Source: Rana temporaria
Lineage: Eukaryota > Chordata > Amphibia > Anura > Ranidae
Direction of reading: 5' to 3'
Length of the DNA: 64,000 nt
NCBI RefSeq assembly: GCF_905171775.1
Contig: NC_053497.1
Span: forward strand, 36,645,781 to 36,709,780
In this document: positions 1-11,310 of the stretch, piece after piece
Layout of the letters: every line of letters begins with the position of its first letter
How positions within the stretch are numbered: the first letter of the stretch is position 1
Notes under the pieces: model-generated
What the model was told of the DNA's origin: nothing
Database searches by the model: none
Seen by the model: only the letters and a program-made list of their open reading frames with translations
Position numbers and translations under genes: made by a program

Positions 1-710
1 TAAATGGGGCGTTTTGACCAAAAGGAATGTTTTTCATTTTTTGGGTTGAGTCCCATGCAAAAAGTGAGGCCTAAAAAAATCCTGAACTCATCCACTGTAA
101 GGTCTCTCCATTGGAAGGGACGGGCATAGGACGATGTGGGGTTCTTGGTGATAAATTGTTGGGCATAAAGGTTGCACTGGGCCACAATGCTAGAAAGCAG
201 TTCCTCAGGGAAAAATAAATCGAAAAATTGAATTGGGGAAAAATTGTCCGTGTTTACCTGGACTCCTGGCTGGGCAGTGAAAGGGGGAATGTTGGCTTCT
301 CCGGAATTTGGAGGACGCCACAGGGGGTACTGAAGGACATAGGGAAGGCTGGCATGGGTCCTTGGCCTTTGTTGCTGGGGTACTGCGGTGCTGGTGGATG
401 GCAATTCGGTAGAGGTGGATGGCACGTCGGTACTGGTGGATGGCATGTCGGTGCTGGTGGATGGCATGTCGGTGCTGGTGGATGGCATGTCGGTGCTGGT
501 GGATGCCACTGCCTCCTCACCAGAGCGCCTTCTTTTGGCGGGCTGACCATCTTCCCCCTCTGAGCCTGTCGCTGTTCCACTGGTGTAGACTGGCTCATAG
601 TCTACGTCCGAATCCGATTGGGAATCAGAAACAGGGAGCTCCACATTGCTCTCATCAGGTGCAGAAATAATCTGAAATGCCTCCTGTAAGGAATAGCGAC
701 GTTTTGACAT
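1..710 (-). CDS. piggyBac-type (PGBD4-like) transposase, N-terminal part, runs off window
   Basis: Reading the minus strand from the ATG at 710-708 gives about 236 codons with no stop up to the window edge, so the 3' end lies outside. The start reads MSKRRYSLQEAF, followed by an acidic Asp/Ser/Glu-rich stretch, a KRRR basic patch and six tandem heptads of the form STSTDMP (about residues 85-126). After these come PLWRPPNSGE, then FFPEELLSSIVAQCNLYAQQ and WRDLTVDEFRIFLGLTFCMG. That last segment has the layout of the start of the DDE_Tnp_1_7 domain of piggyBac transposases. The protein would cut and paste DNA at TTAA sites in the nucleus. The DDD catalytic residues are beyond the window and were not seen. 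The frame has no lesions, which suggests a young copy. The family call is confident; whether the full gene is active is unknown. Confidence 0.85.
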   Translation of the reverse strand, partial: MSKRRYSLQEAFQIISAPDESNVELPVSDSQSDSDVDYEPVYTSGTATGSEGEDGQPAKRRRSGEEAVASTSTDMPSTSTDMPSTSTDMPSTSTDVPSTSTELPSTSTAVPQQQRPRTHASLPYVLQYPLWRPPNSGEANIPPFTAQPGVQVNTDNFSPIQFFDLFFPEELLSSIVAQCNLYAQQFITKNPTSSYARPFQWRDLTVDEFRIFLGLTFCMGLNPKNEKHSFWSKRPI

Positions 711-1547
711 TGCTGGCGGTGTGTGTGGCACAGATGTACACTGAGGTGGCAGAGATGGGGACTGAGGTGGCAGAGATGGGGACTGAGGTGGCAGAGATGG
801 GGACTGAGGTGGTGGAACAGATGTACACTGATGAGGCAGCACAGATGTGTACTGATTGCACAGATGTGCACGGATGAGGCGGCACAGATGTGTACTGATT
901 GCACAGATGTGCACGGATGAGGCGGCACAGATGTGCGCTGAGGCGGCACAGATGGGCACTGAGGTGTTACAGATGGGCCCTGATCACAGGCGGGCACAGG
1001 CGGTACTGATGGCACAGGCGGTACTGATGGCACAGGCGGTACTGATGGCACAGGTGGTACTGATGGCACAGGCAGTACTGATGGCACAGGTGGTACTGAT
1101 GGCACAGGCGGGCACAGGTGGTACTGTGGCACGGGCGGTACTGATGGCACGGGCGGTACTGATGGCACGGGCGGTACTGATGGCACAGGCGGGCACAGAT
1201 GGGCCCTGATCACAGGCGGGCACAGGCGGTACTGATGGCACAGGCGGTACTGATGGCACGGGCGCTACTGATGGCACGGGCGCTACTGATGGCACGGGCG
1301 GTACTGATGGCACAGGCGGTACTGATGGCACAGGCGGGCACAGGTGGTACGGTGGTACGGGCGGTACTGTGGCACGGGCTGTACTGTGGCACGGGCTGTA
1401 CTGTGGCACGGGCTGTACTGTGGCACGGGCTGTACTTGTGGCACAGGTGGGCACAGGTGGTACTGGTGGGCACCAGGTGGGCACTGGTGGTACCAGGTGG
1501 GTACAGGTGGTACCAGGTGGGTACAGGTGGAACCAGGTGGGCACTGA
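711..1547. repeat. Multi-block minisatellite array inside the piggyBac leader
   Basis: There are successive blocks. A 21-bp unit (GCAGAGATGGGGACTGAGGTG) repeats about four times near 740-815. A 43-bp unit containing CACAGATGTGTACTGATTGC repeats near 838-930. An 18-bp unit GATGGCACAGGCGGTACT repeats about twenty times in 990-1360. A 17-bp unit GTGGCACGGGCTGTACT follows at 1365-1440, then GGTGGGCACAGGTGGTACCA-type units to 1547. A higher-order copy is visible because the GGGCCCTGATCACAGGCGGG segment occurs at both about 975 and 1200. The open frames across this block come from the repeats and are not genes. Confidence 0.9.
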
Positions 1548-1975
1548 TTGGGCACTGATCGGGCGCTGATGGGCACTTTTATACTGTAATTACTGTAATT
1601 ATTTAACTGTAGCAACTCACTGTAGCAACTCACTCACTCTCTCTCCACACACGCGGCGTCTGTGTGTGGAGAGAGAGACGGCAATGAGAGATGATCTCAT
1701 ATGTTTACATTTGAGATCATCCGTCATTGGCTGTCCAGATCGCGCTGTAAATAGCCGCTGTGATTGGCTATTTACCGCGATCTGTGTGCGGCTGTATCCA
1801 GGGGACACGGCCAGCACAGTAGTTCACCGCTGCGTGCTCGTGAGCGCGCGCGGGGAACGAGCAAAGGGGAGGCCGTAAAAAGACGGCCTGTTAGGATTTC
1901 AGAGCCGCGCTGAGGCCGTACAAAGTCGTACGGCCGTCAGCAACTGGTTAAACCTGTGGTCGAATGTGCCTAACC

Positions 1976-2470
1976 TTAAAACAGGGGTTCACCCCAAAAA
2001 AATATTCTAACATTACATTGGGCCGAGTTGTTTGAATGACATTAGGCTGTTTTATTTATTTCCTTGCCGTACATACCGTTTTATCTATATTTTCACTGCA
2101 GCTTCCGGGTATGTAATCTGCGGGACTGGGCGTTCCTATTCACATGTTAATTGATTGACATGCTTCCGACCGGCGCATACAGCGCGTCACGAGTTGCCGT
2201 AAGAAGCCGGACTGCGAGTCGGCTCTATACGGCGCCTGCGCACCGACGTTCGGCTCCTTTCGGCAACTCGTGACTCGCTGTATGCGCCAGTCGGAAGCAT
2301 GTCAATCAATTAACATGTGAATAGGAACACCCAGTCCCGCAGATTACATACCCGGAAGCCGCGGTGAAAATATAGATAAAACGGTATGTACGGCAAGGAA
2401 ATAAAAAAAAAACAGCCTAATGTCATTCTAACAACTCGGCTCAATGTAATGTTAGAATTTTTTTTTACAG
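1976..2470. mobile_element. Long palindromic TTAA-type MITE (family M1), right end lost
   Basis: It starts at TTAA (1976-1979) followed by a GGGGTTCACCCC-type end. The two arms are near-complementary around a centre close to 2230; for example GACTGGGCGTTCCTATTCAC and its complement, and GCGCATACAGCG and its complement, occur on either side. The right arm stops at about 2470 in a T-run without the mirrored terminus. Four relatives occur at 30620, 33830, 39929 and about 49815. TTAA duplications point to piggyBac or Kolobok mobilisation. Confidence 0.7.
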
Positions 2471-3681
2471 AGAAAGGAACTGAGAACATAGAACCCCAAT
2501 CCCTTCTCGCAAGCCTCAGTTATATTGCACAGGAGGCACTCTGTACAGATGCTTCCTGTTCATTTGCAAACTGAAGCATTGTAAACACAGTTTATTATGC
2601 TTCAGTTATGAATGAACACAGTAAGTGATCAGTATTGATTACTTACCAAGTTCATTCAGATAATGAAGGGGCCAGTAAATATGTCATTTTACCCCCATCC
2701 ATCCTGAAATGCAGAGGGGAAGCTGGCAGTGCTGCAGGGGAAAGGCACACAGGGGGGCCCAGGCAGCAGAGGAAAGGGGATTCTGGACAGGAGGGGGTGA
2801 TTGAAGCAGGGGGGAACAGTTCCAGTAAATGGCCTCCCCCCATGGCTGCACTGGTCACCCCCTTTTGTCCAGGATCCCCTTCCCCAAGGCCCCTCTGTTG
2901 AACTTATGGGGCCCGGGCCCTGTACAGGAGGGCAGACAGTACCCCTTATTAAGGACTGTACCTCTGTGTATGTTCAGTTGTGGGGTGGGTAATCCCTTGC
3001 CCACAGCTCATTGACTCGGCAGAACATGGATCAAACCCAGGGTCAAACCTAAGCTCATCCATGTGCTGGTACATCTTTGTATTGAGTTGATCCTGTTGCT
3101 TTGCCTTTCATGAACAAAGCACAGGTTTGCTTTGAATTTGTAAGGTATAAAAATTCTTTATGATGCGATGATGCATATTATAAAAAGAAGATGAAGGACA
3201 TGGAGCACAGACAAAACACAAACACCGCACACACAACAGTATTGTATAACCCAACCTTCTCTTGTGCCTTGTTAAATGCAGTTTACATGACGCTATGCAC
3301 AAAGCATTCTTCCAGAAGGATCTATAAATTGGGGAAGCAAAACAGGAACCGCACACAAGAATGAGTCATCACGAGTCAAAAATCAACACAGCAGTGACGC
3401 GGCGGGGGGGCCACCATTTCTGGAAACCAGCTTGGAGCGCCTGACATTGCACATACTAAAACACACCCCTGACCCCCTCATTTTGCTATTGCTCCCTTTG
3501 CCAGCAACCTTACGTGGTGCTTCCAGGTATGGGTGAAAATATCACCTTGCTACCTGTAACAAGGGTTGCCACCTGTCCGAGATTCACCCGGAGAGTTCGA
3601 GTTTGGAATCATGCGTACAGGTTGCGAAAGTTAAATTTTTGGGTGGAACTCCGCTTTAACAACGTTGAAGGTGAACTCAAT
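2471..3681. other. Intergenic stretch, no gene recognised
   Basis: No ORF with recognisable content was found. At 3565-3625 lies an end fragment (GGTTGCCACCTGTCC followed by ATTCACCCGG). Its mirrored partner end occurs at 9575-9617, so both appear to be fragments of one hAT-like repeat family. Confidence 0.5.
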
Positions 3682-4385
3682 GGGGTGGATTCACGTAGCT
3701 GCGCTTCCTCTTACGGCGGCGCAGCGTATCGTCTTTATGCTACGCCTGCGTAACTTACAGGAGCAAGTGCAGTATTCACAAAGCACTGTTGCGGTGGCGT
3801 AGCGTAAATGGGGCCGGCGTAAGCGCGCGTAATTCAAATGTGGAAGGGGGGGCGTGTTTTATGTAAATGTATGATGACCTGACGTGATGCGCCGTCCGTG
3901 TACATATCCCAGTGTGCATTGCTTCCAAGTACGGCGCAACGATGTATTGGTTATGACGTGAACGTAAATTACGTCCAGCCCTATTCGCGAACGACTTACG
4001 CAAACAACGTAAAAAATTCAAATTTCGAAGCGGGAACGCCATACTTAACATTGGCTGCGCCTCCTAATAGCAGGAACAACCTTACGCCAAAAAAGCCTAA
4101 CGTAAACGATGTAAATAAATTGCGCCAGGCGTACGTACGTTTGTGAATCGGCGTATGTAGGTAATTAGCATATTCTACGCCGACAACAACGGAAGCGCCC
4201 CTAGCGGCCAGCGTCAGAATGCACCCTAAGATACGACGGCGTAAGAGACTTATGCCAGTCGTATCTTAGGCTAATGTCGGCGTATCTAGCTTTCTGAATA
4301 CAGAAAGTAGATACGCGGGCGCAGATTTGAATTTACGCGGCGTATCTATGGATACGCCGGCGTAAATTCTCTCTGAATCCGGGCC
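3682..4385. mobile_element. Harbinger-like palindromic MITE (family C), TSD AAT
   Basis: Inverted ends resemble the family termini GGGCCAGATTCAC and GTGAATCTGGGCC, here degraded to GGGTGGATTCACG and TCTGAATCCGGGCC. AAT is duplicated at 3679-3681 and 4386-4388. The interior is rich in GGCGTA and TACGCC steps. Three-base target duplications are typical of PIF-Harbinger elements. Confidence 0.75.
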
Positions 4386-4879
4386 AATATCTAACAAATA
4401 TGATGATAAAGTTCATAAGTATCCATCAACCACAAGTGAATGTGCAGATCTCGAATTGTTCAAGTGACTTGAAACAGATCACAAAACACAGCTACCAACT
4501 TGTGAACCTTCACCTCATAGAGTGTGTGCTTATCGGAAGGCAAGCTAAGAATAGCTTGTGGCCATTAACCCAGCCAGGGCCTTTATCCAGGGGACACTGA
4601 GGTACCAGTTCACAGGTAGAATCCTTGCATCAAGGGGGCAGGACACCAACCACTCATAAGCTGAAAGACTCAGTGATCCAATAATCATGGACAAGGGATC
4701 AGGCAGTGTACCCAAAAAGGAAGAAACTCACCATAGTGTAAATCGACTAAATGGTTTAATGAAGAGTATAAAATTGTACTTACAGTACACAAAGAGCAAG
4801 AAAGTAGGCATCGATTGTTTAAAAAAGCTGTCCGACTACCGAACACCTGTCCTTTCTGGATCACAACGCAATGACATCA
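4386..4879. other. Intergenic stretch, nothing recognised
   Basis: AT-moderate sequence without a convincing ORF, splice-flanked exon or clear element ends. Confidence 0.4.
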
Positions 4880-5337
4880 GCACGTCACTCCTCCCAATGT
4901 GCGTTTCGTCACAAGCTGACGTCGTCCTGGGGCGGACACTGATGAGGCTGCACTGATAGGCAACACTGATGGGCACAGATAGGTGGAACTGATAGGCGGC
5001 ACTAATGGCCTCTGGAAGGTGGCACTGATGGGCGACACTAATGGGCACTGATTGGCAGCACTGTTAAGACTGCACTGATAATCAGTGCCCCGATTATCAG
5101 TGTACATGTCTCTTTTAGAGAAGCCAATTATTGGCTCTCCTCATTCTCTCAGCGTGAGGAAAGGAATGCCGATAACTGGCTTCTGTTTACATCGTGATCA
5201 GCTGTGATTGGACACAGCTGATCACGTGGTAAAGAGCTGCCAATTGGCTCAGTCTGTGATCAGCAGTGTCCGGATCATGGAAGGACATCATATGACACTC
5301 TCCCATATAGCGTGGCTTTAGCACAGTCAGAAAGTGG
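4880..5337. mobile_element. piggyBac-like terminal fragment with degenerate minisatellite
   Basis: The right side ends in CAGTCAGAAAGTGG directly before TTAA (5338-5341). Just inside are degenerate repeats built on CACTGATGGGCAC and GGCACTGATAGG (about 4935-5090), then a GATTGG- and TGATCA-rich stretch. This order (repeat block, then TGATTGGC stretch, then TTAA) parallels 990-1951, so it is probably a decayed relative of the piggyBac element at the left edge. Confidence 0.5.
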
Positions 5338-5341
5338 TTAA

Positions 5342-5678
5342 AGAGTAACTCCACTTTTGTAGAGAACAAACATTCCCCTCTGGGTGATCTCTGTACATTG
5401 CAAGGATTTTCACAAACTTTGTTGCAGATTCCTACCTTTTGTTTGTTTGTTTTCTCAAAAAATAGCTGTTTGTTTTTCTGTGTCCGTGTGCTCATGGAAT
5501 GTGAAATGGGAGTGATTTTATAATTATCAATCAGCTGCTGCACTTGTAGAGTTCTAATGAGGAAAGTGGCAGGGTCTGTGTCCCTCTGGACGTGACTTCC
5601 CTTTAGAGGTATTGCTCCAAAAATCAAATTTTTGTTGCAAGGGATGCCCAAAATGTGACTTGTATTTTCATTCATTTA
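5342..5678. other. Repeat-like intergenic stretch
   Basis: A long minus-strand open frame crosses from the adjacent element into this stretch. It spans the TTAA boundary and has no recognisable domain, so it is not annotated as a gene. Confidence 0.4.
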
Positions 5679-5991
5679 TTACTAGTACTTACTGTAGACA
5701 GTGCTGTCAGTTTACGCAGCACTTTACATTCACATCAGTCCCTGCCCTCAAGGAGCTTACAATCGAAGGTCCCTAACTCACATTCATACATAAATATAGT
5801 AGGGCAATTCAGACAGGAGCCAATTAGCCTACCAGAATGTCTTTGGAGTATGAGAAGAAACGAGTAACCAGAGGATACCCATGCAGGCACAGGGAGAACA
5901 TGCAAACTCCAAGTAGGTAGTGGCGTGGTTGGTATTCGAATGGACAACTGTAGTACTGCTAGGCGGAAGTGCTAATCACTTAGCCACCGTG
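5679..5991 (-). mobile_element. tRNA-derived SINE with conserved central domain
   Basis: Read on the minus strand it begins CACGGTGGCTAAGTGATTAG, like a tRNA head and A box, followed by a degraded B box (ATTCGAATACC). The conserved body with GTTTGCATGTTCTCCCTGTG and CATACTCCAAAGACATTCTG follows. The 3' part (GTAAGCTCCTTGAGGGCAGG) recurs as a fragment at about 29840-29960. The RNA polymerase III promoter looks decayed. Confidence 0.65.
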
Positions 5992-6277
5992 ACTTGAATC
6001 TTCTGAAAAAATCAGTGAGCCAATCACACAAGCAGCAAATTACATTTCTGGGGGGCATTCATTACACCATCTCTGTACAGAACACCTCCAAGTTGCAATA
6101 TTGCATTTTACAGAAAATGACAGCACTGCAGATTGAAAATAAAAGGTCATTTTTAATAACATTCAATTAAAATATGACTTGTGTAGCAATTGTATATGCT
6201 ATATTATTTTTGTTTTATTTGCTATTTTTTTTCCCCAGGGAAGGGAGCTACCCTTTAAGTATGATGAAGGGGTCTCA

Positions 6278-6549
6278 GGCCCCGTACACACGACAGAGGA
6301 ACTCGACGTGCTTGGCACGTCGAGTTCCTCGTCGAGTTTTGGGATGAAGCCGCCGAGGAGCTCGGCAGGCCGCCTTCTCCCATAGAACAACGAGAAAATA
6401 GAGAACATGTTCTCTATTTTCTCGTCGAGTTCCTCGGCGGCTCCATCGAGCCAAAACTGTACAGACGACAGAGTTTCTCGGCAGAATCCGGGTTTTGACC
6501 GAGTTTCTCGGTGAATTCTGCCGAGAAACTCTGTCGTGTGTACGGGGCC
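6278..6549. mobile_element. GGCCCCGTACACACG palindromic MITE (family B), TSD TCA
   Basis: Inverted ends GGCCCCGTACACACGAC and GTCGTGTGTACGGGGCC are flanked by TCA on both sides (6275-6277 and 6550-6552). The interior carries GTCGAGTTCCTCG-type steps. Copies at 15546 and 29159 share the ends. Confidence 0.8.
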
Positions 6550-6622
6550 TCAGAGTTTAAACAGATTCACAGCCACTAAAAGGTATTCCTATAACAAATC
6601 TTTTTACCGAAAAACAACACAA

Positions 6623-7362
6623 GGGCCTCGGATTCAAGTAGCAATTGCGCCTGTGTAACCATAGGTTACACAGCGCAATTGCTTACTTGCCCCGGCGTTA
6701 CGAATGCTCCTGATTCAGGAACATCGTAACGCCGACTGCAGCCTAAAATCTGCGTGGCATAAGGCTCTTATGCCACGCATATCTTAGGCTGCATTCTAGC
6801 GATGACCACTAGGGGGGCGCTCCCATTGTGCTCAGTGTATAGTATGCAAATTGCATACTAACACCGATTCACAATGTTGCGCGAGCCCTGCGTACTCAAT
6901 TTACGTCATTTCCGTACGTCGTGTTTAGCGTAAGGCTGCCCCTTCTAATAGCAGGGGCAGCCAATGCTAAAGTATACCCGTCGTTCACGCGTCGCAACGT
7001 TCGAATTTTACGTAATTCGCGTAAGTGATTCGTGAATGGCGCTGGACGCCATTCACGTTCACTTTGAAGCAAATGACGTCCTTGCGACGTCATTTGCCGC
7101 AATGCACGTCGGGAAAGTTTCCCGACGGAGCATGCGCTCTACGCTCGGCGCGGGAGCGCGCCTAATTTAAATGATTCCCGCCCCCTACGGGATCATTTAC
7201 ATTAGGCGCCCTTACGCAGGGCAAGTTTACACAGCGCACGCGCAATTTACGGAGCTACTGCTCCGTGAATCGCGGGTAGCACAGTAAATTTGCGGGGGCG
7301 CAGGGCAAAAACGCTGCCCTGCGCCTCTGCAAATAAGGGGCAAATCTACTTGAATCCGGGCC
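6623..7362. mobile_element. Harbinger-like palindromic MITE (family C, GATTCAAGTAG subtype)
   Basis: The ends read GGGCCTCGGATTCAAGTAG and CTACTTGAATCCGGGCC. The arms pair over most of the length (for example CAATTGCG, GGCGTTACGA, GGGAAAGTTTCCCGAC). No matching 3-bp duplication was found. Close relatives lie at 43961 and 44889. Confidence 0.7.
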
Positions 7363-9044
7363 AGGGTGAATTGGGAGGTAATACACCATATCAGCCACTA
7401 GATGGCAGCAGATCCCTTTTGTGTCCTGAACTGCAATAGAAAATTAAGTTGTCAGTCTTTGTTGTAATAAGCAATAATATAGCTCTATAAAGGCAGTGCA
7501 GAGTTTCTGGCGGCTATGGAACTACAAGTCCCAGCATGCCGGGCAAGGCAAAACGGGACTTGAATTTCCTCCACCTAGTCAGTACACGTAAAATGGTAAA
7601 TAAAATACATTGCACAATATGCAGCATGGCCTCCAGAAAGAAATGGATATTAATAAAATAATGAAAGCGCTTGAAGGGGGGATGGGAGACCAGTTCAGAC
7701 AGGTAATGTACAATAGTCTGCACACACATATGTTTTTATATTGAGGCTGACTGCACCTAAACGTCAGCTGTGGTCGTTCAATGCAACCCCAATTAAAGTG
7801 TATGTAATCTCCAAGAATAAAATTCTCTTATATGCTCCCTTAAATACTATAAATACTGTATACCATAGTAAGTCTTTTATTATTTATAATCCTAAGCCAT
7901 GTGACATCTGCACAAGCCCTGGAAATGTTCTGCGCACGTTCAAACACTGCAACGTTTTGGAACTTCCATAACAGCTTTCTTTGCGCATGCGCAGCAAAAT
8001 TCACGCATGCGCAGGTGTTAGGGTGGCCACCTTTTCAAGTCAAACCCAAACACTTTAGCGGCGCACCACATTTTTTTTACAGTGTAAACTATACATTTAT
8101 GTTGCTATTAAATAACATTTCTAATCATATGAATTTCATAACAAGAGTCCCTCTTTACATCTGTGTAGCGCTACCCCCTCAGGAGCCGCTGGTTGATTTG
8201 GAATCGGCGTATTAAGTTACCTCTATGTGATGTCTAGGGTGAAGCTAGTGAGTAGAGCAGTAATCGAATGTCCAATCTGTAGATAAAGGTTTTCTGAATG
8301 CTTTATTTCTTGGTCCAACACGACCAACACATACAGGTTGATGAGAATAGAATAACTTTGCAGTATCAGGCTCTGGATGAAGAAAGCAGTCCTGCCTTCT
8401 GTAGTTGCATCAGTATGTCGCCACTCTAGTCGGAGTGGGTGAAGTGCCCCTGGACAGACCCCTGCCACAGGCCTGGCAGCCAGAGCGTCACTTTAGGTTG
8501 CTGGGAGGAACACGTCTCTGCCACAGACTTGGCTCTGATTGGATGTTTGGGGCCTCTGCCACAGGCCTAGCACAGGATTAAGTTGAGCGAATCCTCCTAA
8601 TAAATCTTGTCAGGGTCACCGGTTGACAGAATGAGCGTACCTGTCAATGTCCAGTCACCAGATTGCCCGATGGTTCGTTCAAGCCCTTTTGGATCACCGC
8701 GATGTGCGCACACCCTAAAGGTGGGTGCTGCACCTGGAACCAGGAACCCGTGAAGAACTCAGAACAACGGCCTCCGCCACAGAAATACCCCTCCCCAGCA
8801 TGCACAGCGAGGTCCAACTCCTCTCATAGGCTGCTGGGAAGAAGTGGCTCCGCCTGGATCCCTCTGGCGCCATCTGCCGTCCAGAGATGAAACCGTATCT
8901 CTGGACGCACAGACTGACCCACAGAACAATCCAGATTTGGCGACAGACAAATTTGACAAAATTAAGAATGAGAGCAACATAACTTTCTCATTCCACACTA
9001 AATTTAACATATCGTCTTTTCTGAAAGTAAAGGGGCGCTACATC
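7363..9044. other. Intergenic stretch, no gene recognised
   Basis: It contains a short AACTACAAGTCCCAGCATGC motif (about 7520), common in vertebrate repeats, and otherwise unassigned sequence. The open frames are short and without domain features. Confidence 0.4.
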
Positions 9045-9330
9045 TGGATCCACAGAGTTCCCCTTTTACATCAAAGTCCACAGAGTTCCCCTTTTACATC
9101 TGAACTCGCTGAGTTCCCTTTCACTGTAAGGGGGGGACTATGCATACTCTGATGAAAGGGAGAACTCTGGGGCCTCTAATATAAGGGATGCTCTGGGAAC
9201 CCTGATCTAAGGGGGAACACTGAGAACTCTGATGTACGTAGAAGACTCTGATGTAAGGGGAAACACTGTAGCCTCTGGTGTAATTGGGAACTCTGATGTA
9301 AGGGGTGCTACGAGAACCCCGATTTGCCTT
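9045..9330. repeat. Degenerate minisatellite with opposing orientations
   Basis: The left part repeats CAGAGTTCCCCTTTTACATC. The right part repeats its complement-like unit (AACTCTGATGTAAGGGG) four to six times with length variation of about 24-30 bp. The two halves could pair as a long imperfect hairpin. Confidence 0.65.
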
Positions 9331-9544
9331 ATTGTACTTACTCAGAGGCAGGAGAGAGAAGGGGTGGGGGGAAGAGATGCAGATTGAGCCCTCTCTCCTC
9401 TCCTGTCTGTGTGTTGGGGGGGGGGGGTTAATATTGGCTTTAAGCGCTGTGAAAGAACAGACACTCTCAGCTTAGACAACTGCAGCCAGCAACCCTGCTG
9501 GGAAGCCATAGTTCAGTCTAAATAATGTGTCTGGATTTCAGGCA

Positions 9545-9617
9545 GTCTGAAACCCGGACGCATGATTTCAAACCCGAACTGTCCGGGTGAATCCTGGACA
9601 GGTGGCAACCATAGCAG
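9545..9617. mobile_element. hAT-like end fragment
   Basis: GTCCGGGTGAATCCTGGACAGGTGGCAACC mirrors the end at 3565-3625. It is reported only as a solo terminal fragment; no 8-bp duplication was paired. Confidence 0.4.
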
Positions 9618-10892
9618 ATGTGCTATTGGGCTTTGCCTGGACTTTGGAGCGAGCCTTTGAGAGCTCACTCCTGTGATGGAGGAGGTGAGTAGTAATGACT
9701 AGACCTCACTTAGCAACTTCCTAGCAATGTCCTGGGAGTATTCCAGTCAGGCTTAGAAAGGTTTGTAAATGACCTACACCTATAGCAAGGGCATGACATG
9801 TTAAGGACCGATCCTAGTGACCCCTTAACCCCTTATGCTACCACCCCCTTTATGTACTACCCCACTAACCCCAATAATACCAAGGACCACGTTGTGGAGT
9901 AAAATTGGCCTTCCTGCCTTCTTTATTTAACCAATAACATTAACATAAATAACCTTTTTAAATAGCTTTTAAATAACTATATATACCCTATCTAAACCCT
10001 TGGTGGTCAAAAGGACCATCCCTCTCGAACTTGGACACTGGGACAATACTTCTAACCTAGGCCTCAGCCGCAAGACACCGACTTGGAGGCAGTATAACCG
10101 TCCTCAGTGACCTTAACCCTTTAACCCCTTCCTGGTTAACACCCGCCAACCAAAAGGTACACCCTAACCTCCCATACCACGTATGGGTACAAACTTTTCC
10201 TTACCCCAACTACCAGACTTTTTAGTCTTACAGAGACCCAAAAACACGCCCGCTAGCCTGCCTAAAACCGGGGAGGGTGGGTGGGAAGCTTCTCCCTGGC
10301 TGTAAAATGGAGGAGTGACCCACGTCACTTCCTCCACGCCAGGACCTTCTGCCGCCTCCGCCCCTCTACCAAGCCAGCCCCTCCCCTACCTCAAACCGGC
10401 CAATCATCACTGCCGGTCCCTCCCTGTCATGCGGCCCCTCCCCCAACTGCGTTGCTCCGTGCCTTTCTTTATTCAACTTAAGTCAGAGCTACACAGGTTT
10501 GTTTTCATCTACAGACGCCCCTTATCTGCATAGGCAGTTTTTTGGTAAAGGTGAAGTAACCCTTTACATTTCAGCTGATTCCTGAGAATAGGACGAAATT
10601 TGAGCTGTGGTTGGCCTGGTTGACACCACCCAGCATTAAATTAAGTATTAAAAGAGTCGGGTGGAAAAAAGTCAGCAAACAATGACTGCAGCCAATCAAC
10701 TGGCTGTCAGAATACAATAGCTGGCAGCAGGAGGTTCCCCTATTCATGCTGCTTTGCATGGATGGGGGAATCTACGGATTTCTCTCCTTCAGCTCCAATG
10801 TTTGGGGGACTTTGAGGTTGCAGGATTTTTTATTTTACACCCTAAATATGGTTGTAACATAAAACATTGTGGCAAAGGTGACCTAAGCCTTT
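9618..10892. other. Intergenic stretch, no gene recognised
   Basis: C-rich sequence at 9830-10460 with CCCCTTA and CCACCCC runs. No splice-supported exon or homologous ORF was seen. Confidence 0.4.
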
Positions 10893-11310
10893 GGCCCGTA
10901 CACACAGTCAGAAAATCTAAAGTAAAATTTCATCCGATAAATGATCTGCCAATTGTCTGATCGTTAGTATGCTGCTTTTGACAGCCGATTACGAATTTTC
11001 GTCAGACAAAAACTGGATGTGCAGGCTCCAAAATTTCTGTCTGATGTGACCACAACGTCCGATTTTCTTTTCATTAGTACAATATTCTGCCAAAAAAACA
11101 AACAAACTGAAGAGCAAGACTAGGCATGCTCAGAAATGAAAGAACACGTACAAAACAATTCAACACATTACATCACTTCTGACATTGAATTCTGTCGTCG
11201 AAAAAAAATTCTGATGGTGAGTACCCTCTTCACTTTCAGTTTGAGACTAGCATCCAACAAAAAATTTACGAACATTTGTCCAATAATCTGATCGTTTGTA
11301 CCAGGCTTTA
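10893..11310. mobile_element. Degraded GTACACAC-type MITE (family E)
   Basis: It begins GGCCCGTACACACAGTCAG and carries CTGATCGTTAGTA and GATTTTCTTTTC motifs shared with the clearer copies at 15144 and 18970. The right end reads AATCTGATCGTTTGTACCAG. Confidence 0.45.

Larger units (their letters stand above)
1..1947 (-). mobile_element. piggyBac-superfamily DNA transposon, right (5') portion
   Basis: The element contains the transposase start at 710, a long minisatellite leader (711-1547), a GC-rich stretch (1600-1860), and a terminal segment that abuts TTAA at 1948-1951. Read inward, the end begins CCAGTTGCTGACGGCCGTAC. Two hairpins lie just inside it: 1871-1888 (GGCCGT/ACGGCC) and 1914-1935 (an 8-bp stem, GGCCGTAC/GTACGGCC). 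TTAA targets and CC-starting ends are known properties of piggyBac elements. The left end and the second TTAA are outside the window. Confidence 0.75.

Noticed and set aside
602..1558. Several long Pro/Val/Cys-repeat open frames on both strands
   Set aside because: They are translations of the 17-43 bp minisatellite units inside the piggyBac leader. Every frame is open because the repeats lack stops.
5187..5675. 162-codon minus-strand open frame
   Set aside because: It crosses the TTAA boundary of a decayed piggyBac-like element and has no recognisable domain or splice context.
5679..5991. Possible functional tRNA gene
   Set aside because: The A-box/B-box-like text belongs to a SINE head; the B box is mutated and no cloverleaf can be drawn.
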